Positions 36,533-47,673 of a DNA stretch of 64,000 nucleotides are shown one piece after another. This stretch comes from Spongospora subterranea f. sp. subterranea (taxonomy: Eukaryota; Endomyxa: Phytomyxea; Phytomyxea; Plasmodiophorida): NCBI GenBank assembly GCA_049724395.1, contig JAUGWO010000124.1, positions 34,992 to 98,991 on the forward strand. The letters are read 5' to 3'. The translations under genes were made by a program, and so were the position numbers. The notes under the pieces are model-generated. The model had not been told where the DNA came from. It did not search any database and was given only the letters and a program-made list of their open reading frames with translations. Within the stretch, counting starts at the first letter, position 1. Each line of letters opens with the position of its first letter.

Positions 36533-37070
36533 TTATCTTTCAAGTTCCAAAACGATTCGATTCTGAATCCGACCGGGAATGGAAGAAGAAATTCTGGCAA
36601 GAGCAAGCGCAAGGAAAATCGTAATCATCATAAACAACATGCCACTAGACCACTGACCGACAGATTTCGAGTTGAAAAAATCATCCGTCCAATTCTTCGT
36701 GAAAGTGCACATCTGGTGAGTGGGCTAATGCAGTCAACTAAAACGAGCAGAGAGAGGTCGACCGGCTGCGGCAGAATGATGCATTGACAAAAAATCTCGT
36801 TGACCACTCACATCGCCGCTTGAGGAAATCTAAACAAACGGTTCTTGAGCTCGCCAAATGACGTGTTTGCGAATGGTTGGAAAAGTTACGACGTGCAAGA
36901 ACAGGTAAGGACAATAGATAGCTTGCGATAATCAAAACTGCCAAGAATAGAAGCCGAAATTGCATTGATGGATCGGCGGCTTTGTTGTCGCCAGAGTCGC
37001 CGAAACAATTTACTTGATTATTCGTGCAGGTTTTTTTTTTCGCTTCAAACTAATCTGGACACCTATGAGG
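36533..37070 (-). CDS. Probable small multi-exon membrane protein
   Basis: Minus-strand segments read KTCTNNQVNCFGDSGDNKAA followed by a helix MQFRLLFLAVLIIASYLLSL. Beyond likely introns a last exon (CTFTKNWTDDFFNSKSVGQW, then helix SGMLFMMITIFLALALA and SSSIPGRIQNRIVLELER) ends at TAA near 36533. It may continue upstream of 37070. The exon joins in the middle are guesses and the family is unknown. Confidence 0.35.
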
Positions 37071-37518
37071 GATCGTTGAGCGCCGAACACGCTTATAAAC
37101 CCTGAATTTCCGTTCAACCAGAGCGCCGTGTGCGTTTCCGACCGTAAATTGAACATCATTCCAGGTCCAAAAATATCTCTTCATCACTGACCTTTGGCCA
37201 ACTGTGAAACAGGATTGATGTTGTAATAAAGTTGCTGACTATTTTTGTCCTGAAGACAACAACTCTGACCCAAAAGGAGAAGTTTCAAAAGTCATTGGGT
37301 GACTTCGATTTGGTACTGAGTGTATGTCGGTTAGGTTCAAATTCATAAATAGTTAATTTATTAGAGAAATTGCAGTCAATCAGTGGGGAAAAACCCCTTC
37401 ATCCAACAGGTTCGTCCAGCTCATCTACTTCTCTCAAAACATAGACATTCAGCCAAACATGAACCCTGCAGGTCAACTGACAACCGCTAGGAAGGAAGGC
37501 AGATAAACACGTCCCGTA

Positions 37519-39957
37519 TCATGTCTGATTGGGGGAGACGCACGAAATCAGGAACTTGATGGCGAGATCGGTATTAGTTTGGGCTGACCACATCCACCAC
37601 GTAATGGGAACGACATTCCATCCCGCTCTGGAAAGATGCCTTCGCCGGAGAACCGTATGGCCGAAAGGTTGATGGCATAATCGTCCATATGAACTCTGGT
37701 CTTCTAGCAGAATGGCGATCTTCCTTTCAGGCAAGGTCACGTCTAGATGATACCCAGAGAGAGGGCATCGGCTTGCCATGACACGATATTGCAGAAATTC
37801 TAACAGCGACACGATTTCTTGCCTCCATTCGGCTTGAATAGGAAATAAACCGCATTGTTTGTCGTCATTGGTGTTCAGGATATGCTTGAGCTGGTGAACT
37901 CTATCACGGCGAACATTTTGCAAAAGAACTTCGTCAGATGCAGATATATCATTACGCAAGGAATAACTCGCTAATATTGGAGCAACATTATGCCAGAATG
38001 GTTGAAGACCAGCGGGGTGAATAGTGGCAGGACAGGCCACACAAACGGCCCAGGCGACCTTGATGAGCTGCTCAGAAGTGCATTGCTCTGGGTGGACCAG
38101 ATTGGCAAAATGTAAAGCCGTGATTTCATCAAGAGATGATAAAGTCGCTAGATGGAACATGATCTCGGATATGTGACGAAGCGATAATGTAGCAGAAATA
38201 TCGCATAAACGGCGGTTTACTTTACTGAGCCATTTGGCATGGTCCATACCGGCGATGGCGAAACTTTGCACAGCGCTGATGAGCGAATCAACGGGAAATC
38301 CTTTGATTTTAGCAGCGCAGCATACCGCTGATAAAGAAAATACTGTTTCATCAAATATCGCCGCTCGGGAAAGACCGACGAGTAGATCAGCTAAAGCGAT
38401 TGGTACAAATTGATTTATCAGGTCCGAGCCTTCGGCATGAAGTCTTGAAACACATTCTGCAAGGAGCGGGCGTGCACCCTGGGAGATATCAACGCTTTTC
38501 CATGTCCCTACCGATCGACATAGCATGGCTAAATCATTTGGCGAGAGCTCTATTACATAGGGCTGTATCTGCTGAATCAGGTCATCGATAAGTTTGTGGC
38601 GGCGATGATCCCCGTCCCCGATAGATTGTCGACAATAGTGAACGCTGATAGAGTTGTGATGATTTCATTGCTGGTAAGGACGGGGAAAAACGGCGGGACG
38701 AACAGCACAGCCGCTTCAAAAAAGGTCAAACAATCTGCCGGGCACGTCTTGGCAATGCTCCAAATCACACTACATAACTCCTTTGCAGTAAATTTAGAGA
38801 AACATTGAACGGAAGCATCGGCAATGCTCTGTAAAGATGAATGGGAGGGTTGTTGAGAATTAGCGATCCCCCAAGCAGCTCGACTAAGGTCTTTCGGCCT
38901 GAAACTTGACCAGCGCCCCAACGGCAGTGCACCCAACGCCTGGAAAAACCCAGCGTGATAGAAATCGACCTTGGAAAACGACCATATCATAGTAGCTAAA
39001 CAGCCGTTGGATCTACAGACTGGCACTAGTTGTTGAGCGTGATTGCCAGCTCGCTGCAGAAGGTCTTCCATAGGTTGAAATCCCAATTCTTTTGGGCTCA
39101 TCTTGGCGTATGCCCATAGGAGACTGGAAAGCGAATGCGGTGAGCATACGAATATCTTAGGCTGCAGAAACCTCGCCAGATAATTGATCAATTGACAGGA
39201 TTCGGCGTAACGCCCGAGTTTTTCGCCGATTTCTGCATAGGCCCACATTAGATCTGTGATGCTTTGCGTGCAGCATGATATGTAGAAATTAGGATCGGAA
39301 AATGCGATCAGGGAGTCGATTTTGTATGGCAATAAGCAATTCTGGCGCCAATTCGCAATGGATCATGCGAGTTCGAACGAATGCCCAAACAATGTGCGCC
39401 ATTGTAGCAATTGACATGCGATCGACCTCACCAATGAGTCCACGGGAAAGTGTGTCGAAAAGACTTTGATCTTGGTAGAGAACTCGGCCGCATGCCACAG
39501 CCAATGTCGTCATTTTCCTCAAAGAGAGCTTCTCTTTGCAAACTTCGGAATGAACTTTCAAAGAAATAGTCCTGAATAAGTCGGCATGATAATAACGGCT
39601 ACGACCGAATGCATCGGCGAGGTCAATCAGCACCGTCGACGATGTTTGACAGATGTCTATTGCTAATGAGCGCAAACCAACTGTTTCCAAAAGCGTTCGA
39701 TTTGCCTTGTTCATCTTAGCGAGAGCGTGAACTGCTTTGGATAATGATGATGTGTCTAAACAGTTCACCTGGGTCAACAGTTTTCTTTGCAAATTGTCCC
39801 ACATAAAAGGCGATAGTGATGCAGGATCCTTCCTCCCGGATAAAATAGCGGTCACAATCTCGGGCTCGGTCCGTCCATGCTGCGCTGAAACTGATAAAAA
39901 CCGGAACAAGTATGCCGCCTTTCTGACGATAGTCATAGAAAACAGGTGCACTGCCAA
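37519..39957 (-). CDS. OPR/FASTK-like RNA-binding protein with RAP domain
   Basis: Organelle RNA-metabolism protein. The N-terminus is Arg-rich and fits a mitochondrial presequence (TIVRKAAYLFRFLSVSAQHG). The middle carries repeated helix pairs of the octotricopeptide type, each with a W-[AS]-[FY] core: MAHIVWAFVRT, DLMWAYAEIGEKL, SLLWAYAKM, TMIWSFSKV, AAWGIAN and VIWSIAKT. The C-terminus is a RAP domain (RKIAILLEDQSSYGRLCHQP, then TVLRRRHLSRAGWNVVPITW), a restriction-endonuclease-like fold. The frame shifts near 39300 and shifts back near 38610; no GT-AG intron fits either place, and the two shifts cancel. About 800 aa if read through both. Either a decaying gene or two sequencing errors. 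Confidence 0.8.
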
Positions 39958-40245
39958 GTCAATTAGTCGATGAACCGATGGTTCGAATCGCTTAACCTAG
40001 GCAATCTGTCCTAGACGGTCATGGCCAGGACTGAAATATGCACCAGGATATGATGACAGCAGCAGTGGGTTCCTTCCACGGTTTGCCCTCACGGACTTAG
40101 GTATCAGTGTACATACATGATATGTACACGCTGACTGCGTTTTTCTGACCGGGGGTGATCCAAAATGCCCATGAAAATGGTTGATACTTGCTGTGCAAGC
40201 TGAGAAACCGAGTTTCGTTAATTGGCGTTCGCTGTAAAGGAGACA

Positions 40246-40460
40246 CCACCAAGGTCGGGAAGTGCAGTGTGTATATATTGTAAATGGGCTGTGTGTAGGG
40301 CGAGATACGGTTGACCCACCAAGGTCGGGAAGTGCAGTGTGTATATAATGTAAATGGGTTGTTTGTATGGCGAGATACGGTTGACCCACCAAGGTCGGGA
40401 AGGCAGTGTGTATATAATGTACATGGGTTGTGTGTACGGCGAAATACGGTTGACCCGCTT
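40246..40460. repeat. Minisatellite, three 70-bp units
   Basis: Units aligned on AAGGTCGGGA start at 40251, 40321 and 40391 and include AGTGTGTATATAATGTAAAT and GGCGAGATACGGTTGACCC. Copies differ at a few sites and the third lacks two bases near its start. Protein frames through it on the minus strand are repeat artefacts. Confidence 0.92.
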
Positions 40461-40618
40461 CCTTGGTAATGAGTGAAACAGTGAATAGTCACGCAATATT
40501 TCCCCACTTTACCAATCCAGTGTGAGCGGTGGCGGTGTACTGTACTGCCCATACACTGCCCATACTGTAACTCATATTTGGTGCCAGGACGAGGACGTGG
40601 CTTGTTCATATCCATTCA

Positions 40619-41154
40619 ATGGAGCTACCAATGGAAAGGGCCGGATTTGACAACGATTCTGACTCGGATGATGAAACTGGGCTGGCCTACGAAAATCCCT
40701 ATAAACGTCAAAAAACGGATCTGAGCCCAAGTAAGCTTCTGTTCATCCTTTTTCCTTTCACCGATAAAAATTGCTTGCCTTAGTCGCACGTTCATCTTCC
40801 GACGCTCCTGCTGACTCTTTTTTACACAAAAAGCAGCCCGACCCACATCCGTTTCGCAACCTGTTTCAAAAAGAACTTCGGCAAATGATGTATGGAAGCG
40901 GGGATGTTAGTAATCCATTGCCGGAATCACTGGATATGTTGGAAGATATGACCGTCGACTTCATTACGCAAATGACAAGAATGGCCGCACAGATTGCTGG
41001 CAATCGAGATCGTATTCGTAAAGATGATCTTTTATTTGCCGTTAGGGATCAGCCGAGAATGTTTGCGCGAGCAAACGAGTTGCTGCGAATGAACCGGATT
41101 GTTTCAGAAGCCACAAAAAAGATTGACAATACTGATATTAAGAAATTAAGGTGA
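40619..41154 (+). CDS. TAF13: TAF13, TFIID histone-fold subunit
   Basis: Two exons (40619-40730 and 40784-41154) with a 53-nt intron encode 160 aa. After an acidic N-terminal tail, the histone fold reads NLFQKELRQMMYGSGDVSNP, LDMLEDMTVDFITQMTRMAA and DLLFAVRDQPRMFARANELL, matching TAF13/SPT3-type folds. TAF13 pairs with TAF11 within TFIID. The motif YGSGDVSNPLPES is characteristic of TAF13. Phase is 1/2 across the junction and the stop is TGA. It is followed about 30 bases later by the convergent claspin-like gene's 3' end. Confidence 0.95.
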
Positions 41155-41186
41155 TGCTACATTCCCAGTTACAAATATTTAATGAT

Positions 41187-44108
41187 TTATTTATTGATAA
41201 AATGGTTTTGATTGAGTACTCTAAACACATCTGATTGCGATGGCCGGGTTTTGGTTGTTGGAGTGGCAGCATTCGATTTATGAACTCGCTTTCCATGTCG
41301 CTTGAGATGTACAGAATCTGTGTCAAATCCTGGTGCCGTTTGTTGCTCCGTTTTTATCGTATCGAAAACGAAACCTTTTTGCAACGATGTTGTGCGAGAT
41401 ATTGTTGAAAGTGCAGTTATTCGAGCTACTTCCTCTGGTTTCTGCCCCAAAAACGAACCCTTTTTCTCCAACAAAGAAAGTTTTCCTCCTAAGGAGTCCA
41501 TTGCTGTACGTGATAGACTGACTCCTGGCTTACTCGGACGGCTGGCAATCCACTTTTTGATTTCTTTGGAGCTATCGCTACGCTGCAATACACTGGACCC
41601 GTTTTTCATTCGGCAAAGGTCCTACTCGTTGTTTTTTCATTAGTATAGCGTCCAGAGATTAATATTACTCAATAGCATTACCAATGGGTTTCTGCTGGAT
41701 TTGAAAACACGTTCTTCTTGCTTTTCTTGGTCCACGAGATTGAGGGCAACAGTTGCTGCAGCGGTATTGCGGACCTAACAGTCAAATCGTTCGAATGTTA
41801 GACTCAATCGAGCAGATCAACTCACTACACACACCTTGCGCTCAGCGATAAGAAGCCGTTTCAACGATTCGCGAGGGACATGTCGTTTCCGAAAATACAG
41901 AGCTTTATCGAACCCAAGCTCTTCATCTTCGTCGGATTGGGGTCTGTTTGACCCAGCAACATTGGGTTGTTTCTTGCGATATGATCTAGATAGTTTGTTT
42001 CTAAAAGCCAACAAGGTTGGTGAAGAAAATAAATGTCTGACGAAAACATACTGCTCATTTGGACGTGATAAAGGAGCAAAACGCGTTTTAACTTTCTCAA
42101 GACCAAGGCGATCGATCTCATCCATTTCTTCGGCGTGACGCTGCGCAATCAACTGACGATTATCATCTTGAATAAAGGACTCATCAAGAAGATCGGTGAC
42201 GGGTTCTGTTTCGTTGCCGTCGGAATCTTCGCTCGCAGAAGGGTTGGAAATGCCATCTTCTTCGGCCTCGATATCGAGAAAGCTGTGCTGATTGCGCAAG
42301 CCGTCAATGGACGGGTTTGTGGCATTTCTCTCACTAGTTTGCCCGACCCCAACTTCTTGCTCGTCACCGATGTTCAAAGTTGAGCAACCATCAGAATCAC
42401 AATCGTTCGCAAATTCGTCATTTTTGTGGGTGTTATCCATAAGACATTCGCTATGCTCATTGCGTAATACTTCCTCGGCGGGATCTATGTCAGGATCTTC
42501 AAATTCTAATCTTTCATCGTGACCCAAATCATTGTCTTCGCCCTTTGACCTCTCAGCAGCCAGATCAAGGTCATCATCTGTGTCGCCACGTTCATCCTCA
42601 TCAGAGACGCCCTGTGATTCAGGTATAACATCGGTCACTTCATCAAACCTCACTAGAGATTGTGCCCGAAGTATCCTTGATTCATTCTGCAATTGTCCTA
42701 TCAATTTTCGTCGCGCTGATGGTACCGCTGATCCTTGATATAATCCGCACGTCGAACGTGTACGAACAATTGGCTTGGAATTTTGACTGGCTTTCTTTGA
42801 ATCCTGCTTAGATAGCAGCCGATGATGGTTAATGCCTAAGTTGAATTGACAGCTATTAATTGCAGCTTCGTCTTCTCCAGATAAATCAATCTCTAGCTCC
42901 ACGTCATCATCCCCAGAATGTGTCCTTGCTGGAACTTGATGAGCACCCTTCTCACAAATATCTAGTTCCAGCGCTCGGGCTGATATTTTTTTCAGCAGAC
43001 TATTCAAGAGACCTTGACTACGATCCTCTTGAAAATTGTTTGGAACTTCTCTCGTGGCAGCACGCTGTTGGGGCTTGTTGAAATCATTTTGGTTTATCGA
43101 CTTATCAACTGTTGGCAGTTCCGAGACAGTTGTTGAACGTGCGTCTATGCTAGAATGATTTCTATCTAACGCTAGATTGCTCTTGGAATTTTCATTTTCA
43201 GAATGAACCAGTGGATCGGGAATGGCTAAACCCAAGTCGGAATCGTCGTCAGTGTTGCTGACTGAGGGTTTTTCAATAAATTTCTTCAACTTTCTTTTCT
43301 TCGAGTTCTGCACTTTGTTAGAATTTGTTTTTGAATTCTCATCTTCAGAATGAACCACTGGATCGGGAATAGCAAGATCAAAATCTGAATCGTCGTCAGT
43401 GTTGCTGACTGAGGGTTTTGCGATAAACCTTTTCAGTTTTTTTTCCTTCGAGTTCTGCACTTTGTTAGAATTTGTTTTTGAATTCTCATTTTCAGAATGA
43501 ACCACTGGATCGGGAATGGCTAGATCAACATCTAAATCGTCGTCAGTGTTGCTGACTGAGGGTTTTGCGATAAACCTCTTCAGCTTTCTTTTCTGCGGGT
43601 TCTGCACTTTTTTAGCATTGGATTCGTACTGTCTTTCATGATACTGAGCGTAAAAAATCTTGGACACGATTTTCTCTGAATTTGTGGGAATAGTCGTTTG
43701 AGTGCATCCAGACTGGATGTGGTTGAAAGCCACACTTTGGACATCGTTTGTGTGTGTTGGTGCTTGGTATTCGACGTCTAAATTGTCATTAGACAAGGCG
43801 TTTGCCATAATCTCGACCGAAGAAAACCCAGAAGTGATAAGTGCCTCGCACTCTAGCCCTTCATTTTGCTCGATGTTTTCATCGTCATCGGATGACACCA
43901 AGACACGGTTTTTGTTTCTTTTGACGAGTCGCGATTTCGGAGACGCCGGATCACACTCATTAGCTGTTTCCTGGACGTGAAAAGGATCATCAAAGTCTTC
44001 GACAGCGACATTATATGCTGGTTCTGTGTCTGCGTGTTGAGTTCTCAAAGCTAGCACTTGCTGCAGGACATCAGTATCGCTGGATTGTGATCCGCTGTCC
44101 TCGTCCAT
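41187..44108 (-). CDS. Claspin/Mrc1-like replication checkpoint mediator
   Basis: Three exons (41835-44108, 41682-41774, 41187-41621) give 933 aa with consistent phases. The protein is highly acidic and Ser-rich, mostly disordered, with three 49-residue tandem repeats and an Asp/Glu-rich middle (GDTDDDLDLAAERSKGEDND). The block LLDESFIQDDNRQLIAQRHA and the C-terminal GSFLGQKPEEVARITALSTI with KGFVF resemble the SFLaR...F-V-F ending I associate with fungal Mrc1 and animal claspin. Claspin links stalled forks to the Chk1 kinase. The [ST]Q sites expected of an ATR target are sparse in what I read. The assignment is from composition and tail, so moderate. Confidence 0.58.
43200..43640 (-). repeat. 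Three in-frame 147-bp repeats in the claspin-like gene
   Basis: Units spaced 147 bp (for example TGAACCA[CG]TGGATCGGGAAT at 43204, 43351 and 43498) each encode KLK[RK]FI[AE]KPSVSNTDDD and LAIPDP[LV]VHSE[DN]ENSK. The copies are more than 85 percent alike by eye, so the expansion is recent or homogenised. Confidence 0.9.
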
Positions 44109-44409
44109 GGAGCCGATAATGCCTGACCGCAGTGGCAGGCGGCAGCGACCCTCTAGGGCTCTGGCTCTGCCCCCTGTTTACTCTGGTCAGTGTCCACTCA
44201 TGTACATGATCATGTATGCCGTCATAACTCTCATTCGCTTCCGCCAGTTGTCATCAATCGACTTTCGTAGCAGACGCGACATCACACGTGTTAACATCAA
44301 TGACATGGCAACCATGTTTGGGATAAAGAAATTCCTGAACGGACAGACTTCGTGTGGCGCAGTTCGATATTGTTATGTTTGCGATTTGCTTTATGTAATA
44401 CAAACACGT
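44109..44409. other. Intergenic stretch, nothing recognised
   Basis: The head of the claspin-like gene lies to the left. No exon or RNA gene was recognised here. Confidence 0.3.
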
Positions 44410-44811
44410 CTATGCTTTGGTTCTTTTACAGCACAGGCGATTACAATGCAAAACCTTGGGTGTCATTCTAACTCCATCTGCATCATTTCCACACAAAACA
44501 TCATCCTTGGCCATTACACCCATATCTTTGCCTTTGAGCATGTTTATCATGTTTTCTCTCCCCTCTGAACTAAGACTTTTTAGGATTGCCTTGGTCATTT
44601 CGACGTTGAAATCTTTTGGGATATTTCTAGTCAAAGCTAGTGGATGTTGTTTCAGTTGTCCTTCTATGTTGCTTCCGGCAGTGATCAGTTCTTTGATCAA
44701 GCTTTGAGCCAGTGTTATAGAATCTAGTTCTTTCATGCTAGCTCTCACTTGTTCAACTGTTGCGTTTTCTGGCAATCCAGGTGCAACAGCATGCAAAATC
44801 TTGGGTGTCAC
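44410..44811 (-). CDS. Unrecognised helical protein or exon
   Basis: An open frame of 133 codons on the minus strand, almost wholly helical: NATVEQVRASMKELDSITLA, QSLIKELITAGSNIEGQLKQ and EMTKAILKSLSSEGRENMIN. It contains no ATG near its 5' end and is bounded by direct repeats of about 20 bp (CAAAA[CT]CTTGGGTGTCA on the plus strand near 44449 and 44793). A gene exon or a small insertion are both possible. No family is recognised. Confidence 0.3.
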   Translation of the reverse strand: MTPKILHAVAPGLPENATVEQVRASMKELDSITLAQSLIKELITAGSNIEGQLKQHPLALTRNIPKDFNVEMTKAILKSLSSEGRENMINMLKGKDMGVMAKDDVLCGNDADGVRMTPKVLHCNRLCCKRTKA

Positions 44812-44893
44812 TCAATGATGTTTTCCTCTAAAAAATGGCCACAATATGAGGAAGTGTTATGGTCGTATAGTTTCCTCCAAAATTCTCTCGACT

Positions 44894-45373
44894 CTAGATG
44901 CAGCGCCGAATAAAATATTGCAAAAATACATGGACAATAAACAGGCTACGAAGGTCACACATGTCGACGAATTTGTATTGAGCGACACATGATTTGACCC
45001 TATGACTCTGCTGTTCTACAACAGCAACAAAATCAATATACCGAGTAGTAAAAATACCACCGCTTGAAGTGACTGCAGAAAATGATGGCAGGCAATACAG
45101 AGAGTGCATCAAACAGGAACATATCGGAACACACAGTCCACCAATGAACGACGCAACTTCCGTAGCATTTTTTGTTGTTCCAAACGCTCTCAAAACGTAA
45201 AATACACTAACTCGGTATACGTCATCGTAGGTGTTAGGCGCGGTGCCAGCCTCAGCAATCCTTTCGCCTAAACCGGATGGGATCCGGGCAGATGATATGA
45301 TGATGAAAACAAACAAGCTACAGCACTAACCTATGTCACGGAGTCCGAAATCCTTATACAAAAGGGCCGTTGA
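44894..45373 (-). CDS. Unrecognised protein divergent from SF3B2
   Basis: Two minus-strand segments join across a likely 60-nt GT-AG intron near 45260-45325: STALLYKDFGLRDI then GERIAEAGTAPNTYDDVYRV, SVFYVLRAFGTTKNATEVAS and FIGGLC. The join keeps frame and reads like a folded protein. Later text toward 44894 has a hydrophobic end (LFIVHVFLQYFI), and further introns are possible. No ATG was found within the frame before the SF3B2 start 30 bases away, so the 5' end is unresolved. Confidence 0.4.
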
Positions 45374-45400
45374 AGTGTATTGTCAAATAGTTATTCTATA

Positions 45401-47402
45401 ATGGTATCGCCTTCATTGGCGGCCGTCAACGGCGTTGTCGCTGGCCTTCAAAAATCAGGCAATCAGAATGGCAAATCGAAACGAGCGCAACGCCGACAGA
45501 GGCAAAAACAGTCAAAACAGGAAATGAGGGTCGCTGAGAATGCTATGTATATGCAGCCTGAATCGGATATAAAACCAGTTCGTTGGTCTGATTCAACATC
45601 ATGGAGACGTATTCAATGTAGTGTATTTCTCTTATAGGATGAAGAATCAGCTATCGAAGTGACGTACGTTCCAGAAAAAATCGGCGCTGAAGAGCCATTG
45701 TTCGAATATTTTGGGGACGTCTTCGAGCGATTTGCCGCCAGCGGACTGAAATCTGAAGAACCAGAAGTGACAATCATACCTGCTAAAGACGAAGAAGTCG
45801 CTGATGGATCAGATTCGGAAGAAGACGAGGTTTTTTATTTAGCATTTTCAGTTTTTTTTTGGCTCATCAATGAAATTTATTAATAGGTGGACGAATCAAT
45901 CAGCCAAAGGCAGCTTCGAAAGCTAAACCGTATGACGGTGTCTGAACTGAAACAGGCCACCGCATTTCCCGAAGTTGTTGATGTTCATGATGTTTGCTGC
46001 AGCGATCCCATTCTTTTGGTTCAACTCAAATCTTGTAGAAATTCTGTCCCTGTGCCCGTACATTGGTCGCAAAAGCGCAAATATTTACAAGGAAAACGTG
46101 GGCAAGAAAAGAGCTCTTTCAAACTACCAGATTATATTGAAGCGACTGGTATTGCTTCAATTCGTCAGGCTCAAGCAGAACAGGATCAAGAAAAGAAAGC
46201 TAAAGCCAAACAGAGGTATGGCATTCTCAAATTCAGTTCGTGTCAGTGTTTAAACGAATATTAGAGAAAAAATGCAGCCGAAAATGAACAGGATTGATAT
46301 TGACTATCAGATTCTTCACGATGCTTTTTTCCGGAATCAAGCCACCATGAAACTTGCTATTCATGGGGATATCTATTATGAAGGAAAAGAATTCCAAGTC
46401 AACGTAAGGGTCATTTTTTGGTTTACTTCATTGTGCCGAATAATCTGCGTCAGGTGAAAACGGCACGTCCCGGTATCCTTTCCCAAGCATTAAAGGATGC
46501 GCTTGGCATTCGTGATGGTTCACCGCCTCCTTGGTTAATTAATATGCAACGATTCGGTCCACCGCCCTCGTACAGGAATCTTAAGATTCCCGGTCTCAAT
46601 GCCCCACTTCCTTCCGGTGCATCTTATGGTTATGGCGATGGACAATGGGGAAAGCCCCCTGTTGACCATCTTGGTATGTTTGGATTTAACGTCATTGAGT
46701 TCTTTCTAACGGCCTTTTCCAGGAATCCCACTGTATGGTGATCCTTTTGGTCTATCAGTTGAGCCGGAGACGGAGCCCTTACCGATTGATAATCTGGAAC
46801 CTTGGGGCGAAATTATTGCCGAAGAAGAAGAAGAAGAGATCGAAGAAGAGGACGTCCAGGAAGAGGATATGGAACAAGAAGAAGATGAAACCGGAATTGA
46901 ATCCGTGGCTTCATTCGCCTCTGGCCTCATTACCCCAGACACGTTTGATCTTCGTAAAGGACCCATCGGACTTGAGACTCCTGAACTGGACTTACGCAAA
47001 CAAGGCAGCAAAGCAGCTTTATCAGGTACTTTCTTTTATAGTCGTGTATCGGTCTTGCGTTGAACGATGATTAAGGTCCTGGAGCAACAAGAAATGCCTG
47101 TTGGTGATGCTTTGTATGGATCGAGCCACACTTACAAGGTGCCATTGGCGTCCAGCGGCAGTGCTGCAGTGGCGAGCCAGTTGTCTGACGGCCAAGTTGA
47201 CTTGGCTCTGGCCCCAGAAGACTTGGCGAACATGGACGAAGCTGCTCTTTCACGGCGTTATCAAGAACAGATTGAAGCGGTCAAGGCTATGAGAACATCG
47301 ACGGAAAGCGTTAGCGATGTTGTCTTGGAAGAAACTCGAAAGCGAAAGCGGAAAGAGGAAACCAAGAGCAAAACTAAGAAATTCAAAGATTTTAAGTTCT
47401 AA
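45401..47402 (+). CDS. SF3B2: SF3B2 (Cus1), U2 snRNP SF3b subunit
   Basis: Splicing factor that helps U2 snRNP bind the branch site. Exons run 45401-45577, 45638-45829, 45887-46215, 46265-46403, 46454-46673, 46723-47025 and 47076-47402. The first introns are 60, 57, 49, 50 and 49 nt. Conserved blocks are VDESISQRQLRKLNRMTVSE, RNSVPVPVHWSQKRKYLQGK, IDIDYQILHDAFF, KLAIHGDIYYEGKEF, GSPPPWLINMQRFGPPPSYR, NLKIPGLNAPLPSGASYGYG, GKPPVD...GIPLYGDPFG and a C-terminal KTKKFKDFKF. All are signature SF3B2 segments. The last junction (47026-47075, ending AAG) leaves the phase off by one, although the protein resumes correctly as VLEQQEMPVGDALYGSSHTY. Confidence 0.96.
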
Positions 47403-47673
47403 ACTCGAAGATTCTCCACTTCTAATGTTTTCTTTTTCATTTTGACTCTGATTTCCGGCTTTGAGACTGCTTATCACACCCGATTACCGATAGCTGGCTT
47501 GTTTGGCACTGAGTGTTCCACCGTTGGACCAAGAATGGGGGGGGGGCGGCCCCGCCCCACTCCGCCTTAGGACTGAGCGAGAGGAGAGGAGACCCTGATC
47601 GCCTATCCTGATTGAGTGATTCCTGGTCCCGTTGAAGGGAGCGGGCAGGGATAGGAAGCGACCAGGTCCCATC

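Noticed and set aside
39975-39995. GGTTCGAATC resembling a tRNA T-loop
   Set aside because: The flanking bases do not form the T stem and no acceptor, D or anticodon arms can be drawn on either strand.
40097-40615. Minus-strand frames rich in Tyr, His and Thr
   Set aside because: They are translations of the 70-bp minisatellite in several frames.
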